Origin: Hymenobacter nivis
GTDB taxonomy: Bacteria > Bacteroidota > Bacteroidia > Cytophagales > Hymenobacteraceae
NCBI RefSeq assembly: GCF_006439025.1
Contig: NZ_RCYZ01000005.1
Coordinates: 372,001 to 436,000 of the forward strand
Length of the DNA stretch: 64,000 nucleotides
Direction: 5' to 3'
Shown here piece after piece: positions 43,301 to 51,863 of this stretch. The notes under the pieces are model-generated. The model saw only the letters and a program-made list of their open reading frames with translations. It did not search any database and had not been told where the DNA came from. A program made the translations under genes and the position numbers. Position 1 is the stretch's first letter. Every line of letters begins with the position of its first letter.

Positions 43301-46300
43301 GCCGTGGCTACGTTGTTGGCCGGCACTAGGTCGGGGGTGGTGGCGCGCACGCTGGCCGTGATGGCCATCGAGGGGCCCGCGGCCGGGGCCAGCAGGCTGA
43401 TGGCGTACGACTGCGGGGTCGCGCCGCTGGCCTGGTTGCCCATCAGGGAGGGCAGCACCAGCAGGCCCGTGGCCACGGTGTAAGTGCCGTTGGTGCCGAA
43501 GGTGATGACGGTCTTGTCAGTGCTGAGCGTACCGGCCGTGTTGTTCACGGTGAAGCCCGAGGTGCCGAGGCCGGTGGGCAGGCTCACCTGCGTTTGCACG
43601 CCGGCGGCAGCGCTGGGGCCGTTGTTGCCCTGCGTCACGGTGTAGGCTGCGGTGGCCGCGGGGGCTACCTGGCTGGGGCCCGTCACGGTTACGTAGAGGT
43701 TGGCGCGGTCGGTGGTGGCGGGGGCCGCCACAGCCACAGCCGTGCTGCTGGTGGCACCGTTGAGGTAGGCCGTGTTGTTGGCGATGACGGGGTCGCCGGC
43801 GCCGTTCGTGTTCGGCGTTACCTGAGCCGAGGGCGAGAAGTTGGCCGAGGGCGAGAAGCTAACGCTGTTGGTCTGGGCCTGGCCGCTGGCCAGGTTCAGG
43901 GCCGGGAAGGTTACCACGCCCGTGCCCTTGTCGTAAGTGCCGCCGTTGGTGGCAAACACGCCGGCCAGGTTGATGGGCAGCTGCACAGTCTGCTGGGCGC
44001 CAGTTGCCGGCGACGGGCCGTTGTTAGCCGTCACCACGGTGTAGGTGGCCAAGGTGCCGGCGGTAGCCGAAGCCGGGCCGGTGAGGGTAGTGGCCAGGTC
44101 AAATTGCGGGGTGATGGCCAGCGTAATGGCGGCCACATTGTTCACCAAGTTCACGTCGGAACCCCCGTTGTTCACCGATGCGGTGGCCGTGAGGGGCCCC
44201 GTGCCCGGGGCTGCAAACGTGACTCCAAAAGTAGCCGAAGCACTCGGGGCCAGGGCCAGGGCGGGGAATACCACCAGGCCGGTGGCCTTGTCGTAGGTAG
44301 CGGCCACGCTGGCCCCGTTGCGGGTGAAGGTGGGCGTGCCGGTCAAGTTAGCCGGAAGCTGAAGCTGCTGCACGGCGCTAACATTGCCGGTGCCGGTGGG
44401 GCTGTTGTTGGCCGTGGTGCCCGCGATGGTTACCGCTTGGCCCGCCGTGACGGTGCCGCCCGTGGCGGGCGAGGTGATGGTGGTGGCCAAGTCAAGCTGG
44501 CTCACTACCTGCACCACCAGCGTGGCTTGGTTCGACGTGGCGCCGCTGTTGTCCTTCACCGTGTACGGAATCAAGGCCGTGCCCGTGAAGCCGGGGTTCG
44601 GGGTGAAGGTTACCCGGCCTTGGTTGTCCACGGAGGCCGTGCCCCCGGTTACCGTAACTGATTTCTCTTGCGAACCGGACGTGCCGGGCTGCAGGTCCAC
44701 CGTAGCCGGGCTGATGGGGCTGTTGGCGGCACCCCGGCGGTCATTATCCGTCACGTTGAACGTCACGGGAACGCCAACTGCCGTGGTGATTGCGTCGTCG
44801 ATTGCCAGCAGGGGCACGTCGAGCGGAATGATGTAAGTACCGATGTTGTCGCTACCGGCCCCAAAGTTGTCGGTAGCCGAGTAGGTGAAGATTGCCTGGG
44901 CCCCCGTGAACCCCCCCGTGGGGTTGAAAGTGAGCTTGTTGGCATTGGTTAGCGAAATCAAATCGCCCGCCTTTACGGCCACGCCGTTCAGGGCCAGCAC
45001 GCCGCTGGCGGCGTCGGGCAGGGTTTGAATGGTGAACGAAGCCAACGTGGGCCCACCCGTCGAGGTGCCGGTCAGGGCAGGAATGGTGGTTGCCGCGGCA
45101 CCTTTCGAAATAGCCGGTGCCGTGATGTTGTCCACGAGCAGGGTTTTGGAGCAGGTGCCGAAGTACACGTCGTCCAGGCCGAAGTCGTTGCCGCCTTTGA
45201 CCCGGTTCACATCCCGGATTTCGAACGTAGCCGTAGTGTTAGTGCCCGAAAACCACACATCGGACAGCTGCACAAAATTGGTTGTGCCGTCGAGGGTTGT
45301 CACCACCGACGTTGATTCATTGTTGATAACAAACCCTAGTTGCGCTGGGCTGCCCGGGTTCACGCTGTTGGCATACACTGAGAAAGTGTAGTAACGGTTG
45401 GGTAGCACGTTCACCGTCTGCGCGTACACGCGTTGGATGTTGGCGTCCCCATTTACAATCATGAAGTTGTCGCCGGCGCCAGTGCGGCCGGTACCTTGAA
45501 AATCACCGTGATAGTAATTGGCATCGTTGCCTACCGCGTACGTTCCTTCTGGGTAGAGACCGTTTGGAGAAGCCGTCACTTTTGCTGCTGGACGCGCCAC
45601 AAAATTATACCCACTGACAAACCCCGTATTGCCGCTGGCAAAACTGGGGTTGATAAGCAAATTGGGACCCGTGCCCGAGATGCAGACCAGGTTGGGGTCG
45701 TAGATATTCAGGTTGACCGGGGACACGTTGGAACAGGCGGGCACAGTGTTCGTCTGGCAGATCTGGTACGTGAAAGAGTCCTTACCAACATAGTTCGGGT
45801 TGGGCGTGTATACATAGCCGCCGTCGGCGTTCAGCGTTACGGCCCCGTGCGTGGGCTGCGTTACCACGGTAGCAGTAAAGCTGATAGAAGCGTCAGGATT
45901 GTCGTCGTTCAGAATTACGCTGGCGTTGACCGACGTGTTAACGGCCAAACTATTATTGTCGCTGTAAGTCACGAAGCGGTTAGGGCCCGTCACCGGAATA
46001 GTGTAGGTAGCCGCCGCAGAACTGGTGCGGCCCTGATTATCGGTCACGCTGAACGTGAACGAAGCATTGCCCCTGAACGACACAACGGGATTGAACGTAA
46101 GAGCCGCGGCCTGGGCCGGGGTCAGACCCTGGCCGGCCGTCACCGCCGTGCCGTTCAGAGCCAGTACGCCCTGTTCCGCTGCGGGTAACGTCACGATGTC
46201 GTAATACACAAGGCTGCCAGGGCTGGCATCAGCACCGCTTAGGCCCGGTGAGAGCGCGACGGCCCCACCCCCATTCTGAACAACAGCGTTGGTGGTGCTA

Positions 46301-48345
46301 GTGGCCACCGGCGCCGCATTGGCCGCCGAGGGCCCCGCGCATAGCACAGACGACGGTACCACGGCAAAAGCCGCGTTGCCGCCCGCTATACCAGCTCCAA
46401 GGGCATACAGTAGCTGCACGCTGCCGCCGCCGCCGCCGTTGCTGTAGAGCAGTTGTAAATCGTACAGCCCGTCGGCTGCAGCCGTAAAATTACCCGTCGA
46501 ATTGCGCGGTCCATGCCCGCCCCCGTTGCCAATAAACAGCGAATTACTGGCCGCCGTGGCCCCACTGATTGTCACCGGGCCGGCGGTTGTGCTGGGGTAG
46601 TTAGCTGGGAATACCGGTGTAGCGGCCTGCGCAGCCGGCCCCACCCACAGGTAAGATGCGTCGTCTGAATTGGTTTCGAAGGTATAAGTACCGGCACGCA
46701 AGTATACGCTACCCCGGTAGCGGGCAGTCAGTTGCTGGCCGTTGGCACTAACACTGCCCGCGTTGAACGTACCGGAAGTAGTACCGTCGGTACTGAAGTT
46801 AACCGCGCCGTCAGTGCGGCGCAGCGGCGAAGTGTTGCTGAAGAAAGTTGCAATCTGCGCCGCCGTTTGGTTACTGATGTCGCCAACGTAGTACTCGGCG
46901 GTCAGCCCATTATAGCTGGTCGTATTATCGAGATACGAAGGCTGGCCGCAGCTTACGGGCACCACGGTAACGGTACTGGTCGCTGAGTTGTCCCCAGTGT
47001 CGCTGCCTTGGCTGTTACTGGTGCCAATGGTGGTTGCCACTGTTATGGAGCTAAGCGTAGCCGGCACGGTTGGGATGGTTACCGTTACGTTGGCACTAGC
47101 TGCGTTAGCTAAGGTAGTGGGCGGCGTGGTGAAGGCCACGGCGCCGGTGGCATTGTTGTAATTGCCGCCCGTCACAGTCACATTCGTGCCCAATCCGGCG
47201 GGCAGGGTCACCGTACGGGTAAAGTCCTGCGCGGTGTTCGGGCCATTATTACCAAAATTGAGCGTCAACGTCAAGCTACCAGTAACGCTTACTGGATTAG
47301 GCGTGGCTACAATGCTGGTGGCCACGTCGGCCGGCACTGCCTGTACAGGAATAGTATAAGTAGCTGTATTAGACGTTTGGCTAGCATCATCCTGTACCGT
47401 GTACCCAAAGGTGACGTTACCTCCAGCTGCATTAACCGGATCAAACTTCAGACTGGCAGCCTGAGCGGCAGTTAGCGTCCGGCCAGCCGTTACGGCAACG
47501 TAGGTCGTGCCCGTGGTATTGTAGTAAAGTGTACCCTGCGTAGTAGCGTCGGGTACCGACGTAACCGTGTAGGTTTTTACCGTACCGTCTAATGTTGAGC
47601 TAAGCGCGCTGATGCCCGTTTGTGCAGCAGTGGCTAGTATAGTGCCAGCGTTGGTTACATTATTAGCTACTGCTGCCGAGCGGCACCAGGATAGCGAATT
47701 GATACCTACAGCTTGTTGAGCAGGAACGGCGTCAGCCGTCTCTGTGTTTTTGTATGTTAATACTAATTTTTTTACTGCCTGAGGGAAGGTCACGGTTGTT
47801 GTTCCGTTACCATTATCAGTATTGGTCGCATCGGTGATTGTATTGCCAGACCTAGTTAACGCATTACGTGTGTTAACAACGTTGTTATCTGCCAAACTAA
47901 TCAAAGTAGCCGCGCTTACCACATCCGTCGTGTAACCATCGAAAGTAACAGCATCTTGAAAATCGTTCGCGACGCCAGCAGCCTGATTTCGGTCAATGTC
48001 TGACACTACAATCTTCAGATTCGAAACGGCTCTGTCAAAAGTAAATGTGACAGTGGATACGCCATTTCTAGCTGCATACTTCGCAAACCAGACGAGCCGT
48101 TGGTCACCGGTTGCGAAGAACTCACTAGTTCCAAACGTAGCAGCGTTAAGGGTAGAAGAAAACCCACTAGTAGTAAAAGTGGTGCTTCCCACTATTCCGC
48201 TACGCGCTTGCCAATCCACATTATTGGCAGCAGTAGTAAAATCATACGTGCTAGTTGCAGTAGTGCACTGCGCCTGGGCGGCCCTGGGGGGGCCGAAGGC
48301 CGCCCAGGCGAGCAAGACTAGGAGTAACCGTAAGGGTGTTTGCAT
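40369..48345 (-). CDS. Giant T9SS-exported surface protein with PA14-like, CshA-like and DUF11 domains (2658 aa)
   Basis: Signal peptide 1-26 (MQTPLRLLLVLLAWAAFGPP, then AQAQ). One copy of the module seen in the neighbour (27-222, DFQDAVTFDGYTT ... INSLSWCR) plus its Ig-like partner to about 335. A first DUF11-like repeat follows, then a PA14-like domain at about 460-640 (YNGLTAEYYVGD, YRGSVYLRAGTYTFETNSDD), Ig- and cadherin-like domains, and a jelly-roll segment (LLINPSFASGNTGFVSGY ... FGLDDVYFGTC). Next come CshA-type fibril sequence (VTFTPNPGFTGTALIPYTVK), seven tandem DUF11-like repeats, an Ig-like region and a T9SS sorting domain nearly identical to the neighbour's. The PA14-like and jelly-roll parts suggest carbohydrate binding; adhesion is the best guess. 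Confidence 0.93.
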   Translation of the reverse strand: MQTPLRLLLVLLAWAAFGPPRAAQAQCTTATSTYDFTTAANNVDWQARSGIVGSTTFTTSGFSSTLNAATFGTSEFFATGDQRLVWFAKYAARNGVSTVTFTFDRAVSNLKIVVSDIDRNQAAGVANDFQDAVTFDGYTTDVVSAATLISLADNNVVNTRNALTRSGNTITDATNTDNGNGTTTVTFPQAVKKLVLTYKNTETADAVPAQQAVGINSLSWCRSAAVANNVTNAGTILATAAQTGISALSSTLDGTVKTYTVTSVPDATTQGTLYYNTTGTTYVAVTAGRTLTAAQAASLKFDPVNAAGGNVTFGYTVQDDASQTSNTATYTIPVQAVPADVATSIVATPNPVSVTGSLTLTLNFGNNGPNTAQDFTRTVTLPAGLGTNVTVTGGNYNNATGAVAFTTPPTTLANAASANVTVTIPTVPATLSSITVATTIGTSNSQGSDTGDNSATSTVTVVPVSCGQPSYLDNTTSYNGLTAEYYVGDISNQTAAQIATFFSNTSPLRRTDGAVNFSTDGTTSGTFNAGSVSANGQQLTARYRGSVYLRAGTYTFETNSDDASYLWVGPAAQAATPVFPANYPSTTAGPVTISGATAASNSLFIGNGGGHGPRNSTGNFTAAADGLYDLQLLYSNGGGGGSVQLLYALGAGIAGGNAAFAVVPSSVLCAGPSAANAAPVATSTTNAVVQNGGGAVALSPGLSGADASPGSLVYYDIVTLPAAEQGVLALNGTAVTAGQGLTPAQAAALTFNPVVSFRGNASFTFSVTDNQGRTSSAAATYTIPVTGPNRFVTYSDNNSLAVNTSVNASVILNDDNPDASISFTATVVTQPTHGAVTLNADGGYVYTPNPNYVGKDSFTYQICQTNTVPACSNVSPVNLNIYDPNLVCISGTGPNLLINPSFASGNTGFVSGYNFVARPAAKVTASPNGLYPEGTYAVGNDANYYHGDFQGTGRTGAGDNFMIVNGDANIQRVYAQTVNVLPNRYYTFSVYANSVNPGSPAQLGFVINNESTSVVTTLDGTTNFVQLSDVWFSGTNTTATFEIRDVNRVKGGNDFGLDDVYFGTCSKTLLVDNITAPAISKGAAATTIPALTGTSTGGPTLASFTIQTLPDAASGVLALNGVAVKAGDLISLTNANKLTFNPTGGFTGAQAIFTYSATDNFGAGSDNIGTYIIPLDVPLLAIDDAITTAVGVPVTFNVTDNDRRGAANSPISPATVDLQPGTSGSQEKSVTVTGGTASVDNQGRVTFTPNPGFTGTALIPYTVKDNSGATSNQATLVVQVVSQLDLATTITSPATGGTVTAGQAVTIAGTTANNSPTGTGNVSAVQQLQLPANLTGTPTFTRNGASVAATYDKATGLVVFPALALAPSASATFGVTFAAPGTGPLTATASVNNGGSDVNLVNNVAAITLAITPQFDLATTLTGPASATAGTLATYTVVTANNGPSPATGAQQTVQLPINLAGVFATNGGTYDKGTGVVTFPALNLASGQAQTNSVSFSPSANFSPSAQVTPNTNGAGDPVIANNTAYLNGATSSTAVAVAAPATTDRANLYVTVTGPSQVAPAATAAYTVTQGNNGPSAAAGVQTQVSLPTGLGTSGFTVNNTAGTLSTDKTVITFGTNGTYTVATGLLVLPSLMGNQASGATPQSYAISLLAPAAGPSMAITASVRATTPDLVPANNVATAETEIRPLADLATTLSRVEGGTAATGPALTAGQLVTYAVQTVNNSANAAQNVLQTVALPAGIPVTSLQFNGLIGTLSNSVITFGNGTTYNVNSGLLTLPTLPTLAGNAVLTNTLSFAVPATSGSLQAVASISSPSADGTPANNTASVSNPVTGLQDLAIALSGPAQAVQGNSVFYTVTATNNGTSAIGTQTTTVQLIPNLLAAGFTVNGATGTLNNGVISFGTNGANGTYTVATGLLALPATAVGAPGTGTTTAVQFTVPTTTSAVNTVQLDIAAVVTGTNESDLLNNAAVLSTPTINSTLGNVNLATTITPSLSGPQSVGTTASYTVVTTNANANGTTAAQNVSQVLSLPSGLDPATLRVNNISGAYNANGLVTYSSPTGSVISYDPATGALVFPVVASLGRGASISNTVSFPLPVNGPVAVTATSSSNNPDPVLTNNTVSSAPIPVTSAATVAFGISGPATTTATNTVSYTLAATNNGPAPATDLGMTVTLPAGVTSYTLNGVAKTGSGTITIYGGAGTTVPAGQSVTNVIAFTAPAGTFTVNGAVSNSNSPTGAATATGSVTTTQANLAPVANDVANTKQGPQGNTGSGMLLSAISGTDADGSVSKYIITSLPTTGVLKLGGNDVALNQDITLANVANLTFTPASGFVGNAFFTYTATDNAGAVSAPATYTIPVAQDLSSVYTPTNPKGGATPYQNGDVLANVFDANSGAYNNATPQAVTDTGIRSATLTSGTLPGATLNPVTGVVTVTNRALLRTGSYPVTITTVDANGGTNTNTFTVIIGANPLPVELAAFTATAVGNRDAVLAWATASEKNNDHFDVERSLDGTAFVKIGQVKGQGSTSSATDYALTDANVAAKATGTVYYRLRQVDADGTASLSPVRSVSFTQVGPLAIGLYPNPAVASTQLDLSQLPAGTYQVSVVDMTGRSVLSASLAGAQLHTLDLAKLASGSYVVQVRGTATDGTAVSLTKRLVKE
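40378..40952 (-). repeat. Direct repeat copy B: near-identical 3' end of giant gene
   Basis: Matches 31212-31786 in the same orientation. Within the best-aligned core, six differences were found by eye; at protein level one is Ala to Val near its start. Similarity drops sharply upstream of about 40952. Confidence 0.9.
48271..48310. repeat. Hairpin inside the signal-peptide coding region
   Basis: CGCCTGGGCGGCC at 48271-48283 and its complement at 48298-48310 form a perfect 13-bp GC-rich stem with a 14-nt loop, starting about 35 nt into the second giant gene. Confidence 0.7.
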
Positions 48346-48431
48346 AAAGAAGAAGCGGGAAATGAAATGTATAGATTAGTGCAAAAGCAAGTTTATTAGC
48401 TACAGACCTATAATCAGGTTTTATAACTTTA

Positions 48432-48439
48432 CAAAGGTA
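48432..48439 (-). promoter_or_regulatory. -7 promoter element of second giant gene
   Basis: The minus strand reads TACCTTTG, an exact TAnnTTTG match, giving a leader of about 80 nt to the ATG at 48345. Confidence 0.6.
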
Positions 48440-48788
48440 AGAGAATCATTGAATATCCATTAAGCTTCTCAAAAGAATCTGCATTATGTGCATATAAGCG
48501 ATGTTTAAGGGCATTTTAGCCTCTGAAAAAGGGGATTTAAATGATAAAATACAATTTTTTTTTCAGCATCATTATTGAATAATTTTATTTTAAAATTGCA
48601 CTATTACACTTAATAATTAATTAATCGCAATCGGATTTAATTATGATTAATCATATTTTTATTTGTGCGATTCTTCCTTTTAATTCGCTGCGCTCAACGG
48701 CGGAGTCATTTGTTTGGCTGCGGTGAATAAGCCCGGGGGCCCTAGCGGCGGCATCTGGCCCGGCAGCGCGCGGGCGCGTAGCAAGCAA

Positions 48789-48814
48789 AAAGGCCACCCG
48801 TGGGGGTGGCCTTT
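48789..48814 (-). terminator. Intrinsic terminator of malQ
   Basis: AAAGGCCACCC at 48789-48799 pairs with GGGTGGCCTTT at 48804-48814 around a 4-nt loop. On the minus strand it is followed by further T and lies about 60 bp past the malQ stop. Confidence 0.85.
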
Positions 48815-48875
48815 GGCGTGTAAGATGACGGCCTGCCCCAGCGGGCAGCCAGACGCGTTTGTGCAGATTAATCGG

Positions 48876-51650
48876 CTAGCCGCGCCCGCTGCCCTGCACC
48901 AGGGCCCTAAGTGGCTCGTTGAAGCCGACGGCGTCCACCAGTTCCTCGAGGGGCAGGTGGAGGCGGTACTTCCAGAAGTGGGCGGGGTTACTGGGCACGT
49001 TGATTTGCTCGGCGGCGGGGTCGGCGCGGCGCAAGTGGCTGTCCATGCCCAGGTAGTCTTGCAAGGGCAGGATGGCCCACATGGCCGGCGAGTGCAGGTG
49101 CTGCACCACAATTTCGCGAACTACCCAGGGCTCGCAGTAGTACGGGGCCACCTCGCGCCAGTGGCCGAGCAGGGTTTCGAAGTAGCGCTGGGTGGCCACC
49201 CGGTTTTCCTGCCACCAGCCGCGCAGCGTGCTCATGTCGTGGCTACTGGTGGTGACGACGCTCAGGTAGGGCGCGTCGTTGGGATGGCTGAACTCCAGGC
49301 CGGGCGTGGCGGGCATCCGCTGGATGTTCAGGCCCAGGATGCCGAGCTGCTTCATCACGCCGGGCACCGAGGCGGGCACCATGCCCAGGTCTTCGCCGCA
49401 AATGAGCAAGTCGGTGGCGTAGCGCACGGCCGGCAGCTTGGTGAGGCCCTGCTGACGCCAGAACTCCTCGTGGCGGTGGAAGAAGAAGTCCACGTAAATG
49501 TCGTCGTAAAGCCGGCGGCGGGCTTCGTCGCCGTCCAGCTCACGGAACGACCAAGTTTTGTTGAGCGTGATGCGCGGGTGGTAGAAATCGGCCGTGGCGG
49601 CGGGCACGAACAGCACCTCGTTCACCAGCTGGTACAGATTGGGCAGCAGCCAGTTGAAGTATTCGGCGTGCTGGGGCTCAGCGGCAATTTTGCCTTGCAC
49701 GTAGGCCTCTAGCTCGCGCTGGGTGCCCAGGCCGGCCTTGAAGCGGTAGGTGCCGTAGCCGGCATCGTCGAGGTATTCCTCGAACACGCCCTGCGCCTCT
49801 TTGCCGAAAATGGCCTCCAGTACGTGCCAGCGGATGTAGGGCTCGCAGAGGCGGCCGTAATCAAACCAGCCCAGGCGCTGCTCAATCTCGTGGCGGTGCA
49901 AGGGCAAGGCAGGCGAAAAGTGCCCCAGCAGGCCCTCGACCGAGTGCGCGGGCATCTCCCAAATGCGGAAGAAGCCCAGGATGTGGTCGATGCGCAGGGC
50001 GTCGAAGTAGCGGCCGAGGTGCGCCAGGCGCTGCTGCCACCAGGCGTAGCCGTCTTCGGCCATGCGCTGCCAGTTATAAGTGGGGAAGCGCCAGTTCTGG
50101 CCCGTGGTCGAGAAGTCGTCGGGTGGGGCCCCGGCCTGCTGGTCCATGTGGAACAGCTCGGGTTGCGTCCAGGCTTCTACGGAGTGGCGGTAGATGCCGA
50201 TGGGCAGGTCGCCCTTCAGCACCACACCCTTGGTGCGGGCGTAGGCCACGGCTTCGCGCAGCTGCTTGTCGAGGTGGAATTGCAGGAAGAAGAACAGGCC
50301 GTACTCGTCGTAGTCGGCGGCGGTTTCGGCGGTGAGAGCTCCCAGGTCGGGCGGAGCGCTAAACTCGGCGGGCCACTGCGTGAAGTCGGCGGTGCCAAAC
50401 CGGTCGCGCAGGGCCGAGAAGGCGGCGTAGGGCACCAGCCAGGGCCCCTGCTCGGCCAGAAACTGCCGGTAATCGGCGTCGGCCAAAAAAGCCTTTTTCT
50501 CCTGCTTATATAGTAGGCGCAGGAATTTCCACTTGGCGGCCATCACGGGCTCGTAGTCCACGAAGTCCTTGGCGTTCAGCTCCTGCTTCGTGCGGGTCAG
50601 CTCGGCGGCGGCTTTCTTGTCCTTCAGCGTCGCAATTCCTTCGAGGTGAATAAATTGCGGGTGCAGCGCGTACACCGAAATGGCGGCGTAGGGGTACGAA
50701 TCGACCCAGGTGTGGGTGGCCACCGTGTCGTTGATGGGCAGCACTTGCACCAGCTGCAAGCCGGTTTGCACAGCCCAGTCGGTCAGCAGCTTCAGGTCGG
50801 TGAACTCGCCCACGCCCAGGCCGCTTTCGCTGCGCATCGCAAACACGGGCAGCGCCACGCCGGCCCCGCGCCAGTTGCTGGCCTGCCGGTACTCTTCGTC
50901 GTTGAACACGCGTACGGCGTCTGCATCGCCGCTGGCGGGGATGACGCGGTTCTCGCCGCCTTCCATGTCGAGGGCGTGGCCAGCGGCAGCGTCCCAAATG
51001 GCGTACTTATATAAGCAGTCTTCGCCGGGGTTTTGCAGTTGCACGGTGCCCGTCCAGGTGGGGTAGTCGGCGTCGGACAGCACTAGGCACTGGCGGTTGT
51101 CCCAGGCCCCCAGAGCCGGGTCGGAGCCCAGCACGCACAGGCCCAGGTGCGGAGCCACGCGCGGGTTGGCTAGGCGCAGCACCACACTGCTGGCCGGGGG
51201 CCCCGCGCTGGCGGGCGCTGGCGCGGCTGCTTTCTTCTTGCCCTTGGCAGCTTTGGCCGGGGCCGCTGCTGGGGCCCCTACTGGGCCCCCGGCGGCCGGG
51301 CGGCGGAACAGCGCCTTAGTGAAGGCAGCCGTGAACAACTCATTCTCGGGCACGGCGGGGGTGTGCCAGTAATCGGCCAGCAGCAGGCGCTGGGCGGGGC
51401 CGGCCACGTCCAACGTGCGGTTGGCTCTTGCTTCCCAGGTGGGGGCCCCGTCGGCGGCCAGCAGCACGTACTTATAGGAGAGCGGGCCGGCGGGCAATTC
51501 CACGTCGAGGTACCAGCGGCCGGCCACGTCATCGTAGTGCATGAGGGCGGCGGCGGCCACTTGCCAGTCGCCCAGGGCGGGCCCGGCACCGCACACGGCC
51601 AGGCGCTGGCCCCAAGCGGTGCGGTACGGAAGTGAGAATTGAATGGTCAT
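48876..51650 (-). CDS. malQ: 4-alpha-glucanotransferase with two N-terminal CBM20 domains (DPE2-like)
   Basis: 924 aa. A first starch-binding CBM20 at about 3-100 (GPALGDWQ, GPLSYKYVLL) is followed by an Ala/Pro/Lys linker at 118-155 with KAAKGKKKAAAP. A second CBM20 covers about 156-240 (LGSDPALGAWD, CLYKYAIWD). The GH77 domain fills the rest; the catalytic nucleophile is D555 in ALRIDHILGF, with the acid Glu in ICGEDLGMVP and stabilising Asp in TSSHDMSTLRGWW. GH77 enzymes transfer glucan chains between maltooligosaccharides; the double-CBM20 form is the plant DPE2/bacterial MalQ variant acting on maltose and branched glucans. It is cytoplasmic, with no signal peptide. The ATG at 51650 is used. 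Confidence 0.95.
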   Translation of the reverse strand: MTIQFSLPYRTAWGQRLAVCGAGPALGDWQVAAAALMHYDDVAGRWYLDVELPAGPLSYKYVLLAADGAPTWEARANRTLDVAGPAQRLLLADYWHTPAVPENELFTAAFTKALFRRPAAGGPVGAPAAAPAKAAKGKKKAAAPAPASAGPPASSVVLRLANPRVAPHLGLCVLGSDPALGAWDNRQCLVLSDADYPTWTGTVQLQNPGEDCLYKYAIWDAAAGHALDMEGGENRVIPASGDADAVRVFNDEEYRQASNWRGAGVALPVFAMRSESGLGVGEFTDLKLLTDWAVQTGLQLVQVLPINDTVATHTWVDSYPYAAISVYALHPQFIHLEGIATLKDKKAAAELTRTKQELNAKDFVDYEPVMAAKWKFLRLLYKQEKKAFLADADYRQFLAEQGPWLVPYAAFSALRDRFGTADFTQWPAEFSAPPDLGALTAETAADYDEYGLFFFLQFHLDKQLREAVAYARTKGVVLKGDLPIGIYRHSVEAWTQPELFHMDQQAGAPPDDFSTTGQNWRFPTYNWQRMAEDGYAWWQQRLAHLGRYFDALRIDHILGFFRIWEMPAHSVEGLLGHFSPALPLHRHEIEQRLGWFDYGRLCEPYIRWHVLEAIFGKEAQGVFEEYLDDAGYGTYRFKAGLGTQRELEAYVQGKIAAEPQHAEYFNWLLPNLYQLVNEVLFVPAATADFYHPRITLNKTWSFRELDGDEARRRLYDDIYVDFFFHRHEEFWRQQGLTKLPAVRYATDLLICGEDLGMVPASVPGVMKQLGILGLNIQRMPATPGLEFSHPNDAPYLSVVTTSSHDMSTLRGWWQENRVATQRYFETLLGHWREVAPYYCEPWVVREIVVQHLHSPAMWAILPLQDYLGMDSHLRRADPAAEQINVPSNPAHFWKYRLHLPLEELVDAVGFNEPLRALVQGSGRG

Positions 51651-51758
51651 AATCAAAGATTGAAAAACTGCCGAAAGATAATTCCACCCGGCCGCGCCGG
51701 GCGCTAAAACAAACGATTCTACGTTGGCCGCCAGGATTGGGGCCCCAACCCCGGCGCT

Positions 51759-51766
51759 TAAGTTTG
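51759..51766 (+). promoter_or_regulatory. -7 promoter element of tamB-tamL
   Basis: TAAGTTTG is an exact TAnnTTTG match, implying a transcript start near 51773. Confidence 0.55.
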
Positions 51767-51863
51767 CGTTTAGACGACCTTACCTTCTTCCGCCCGCACC
51801 ATCAACACCTCTTCCCTCTACCTACGCCGCGCCCTCTACGCCCTGCTGGGGCTGATTGGCTTT

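Larger units (their letters stand above)
48346..48875. other. AT-rich intergenic region
   Basis: 530 bp without a gene. About 48350-48700 is strongly AT-rich and carries a minus-strand -7 element at 48432-48439 for the second giant gene. The rest is GC-rich and holds the malQ terminator at 48789-48814. Confidence 0.7.

Noticed and set aside
31311..44661. Several plus-strand frames of 200-434 codons opposite the two giant genes
   Set aside because: They are antisense to repeat-rich coding sequence and repeat the same Arg/His/Gly-rich style in both giants, as expected from the shared 3' end.
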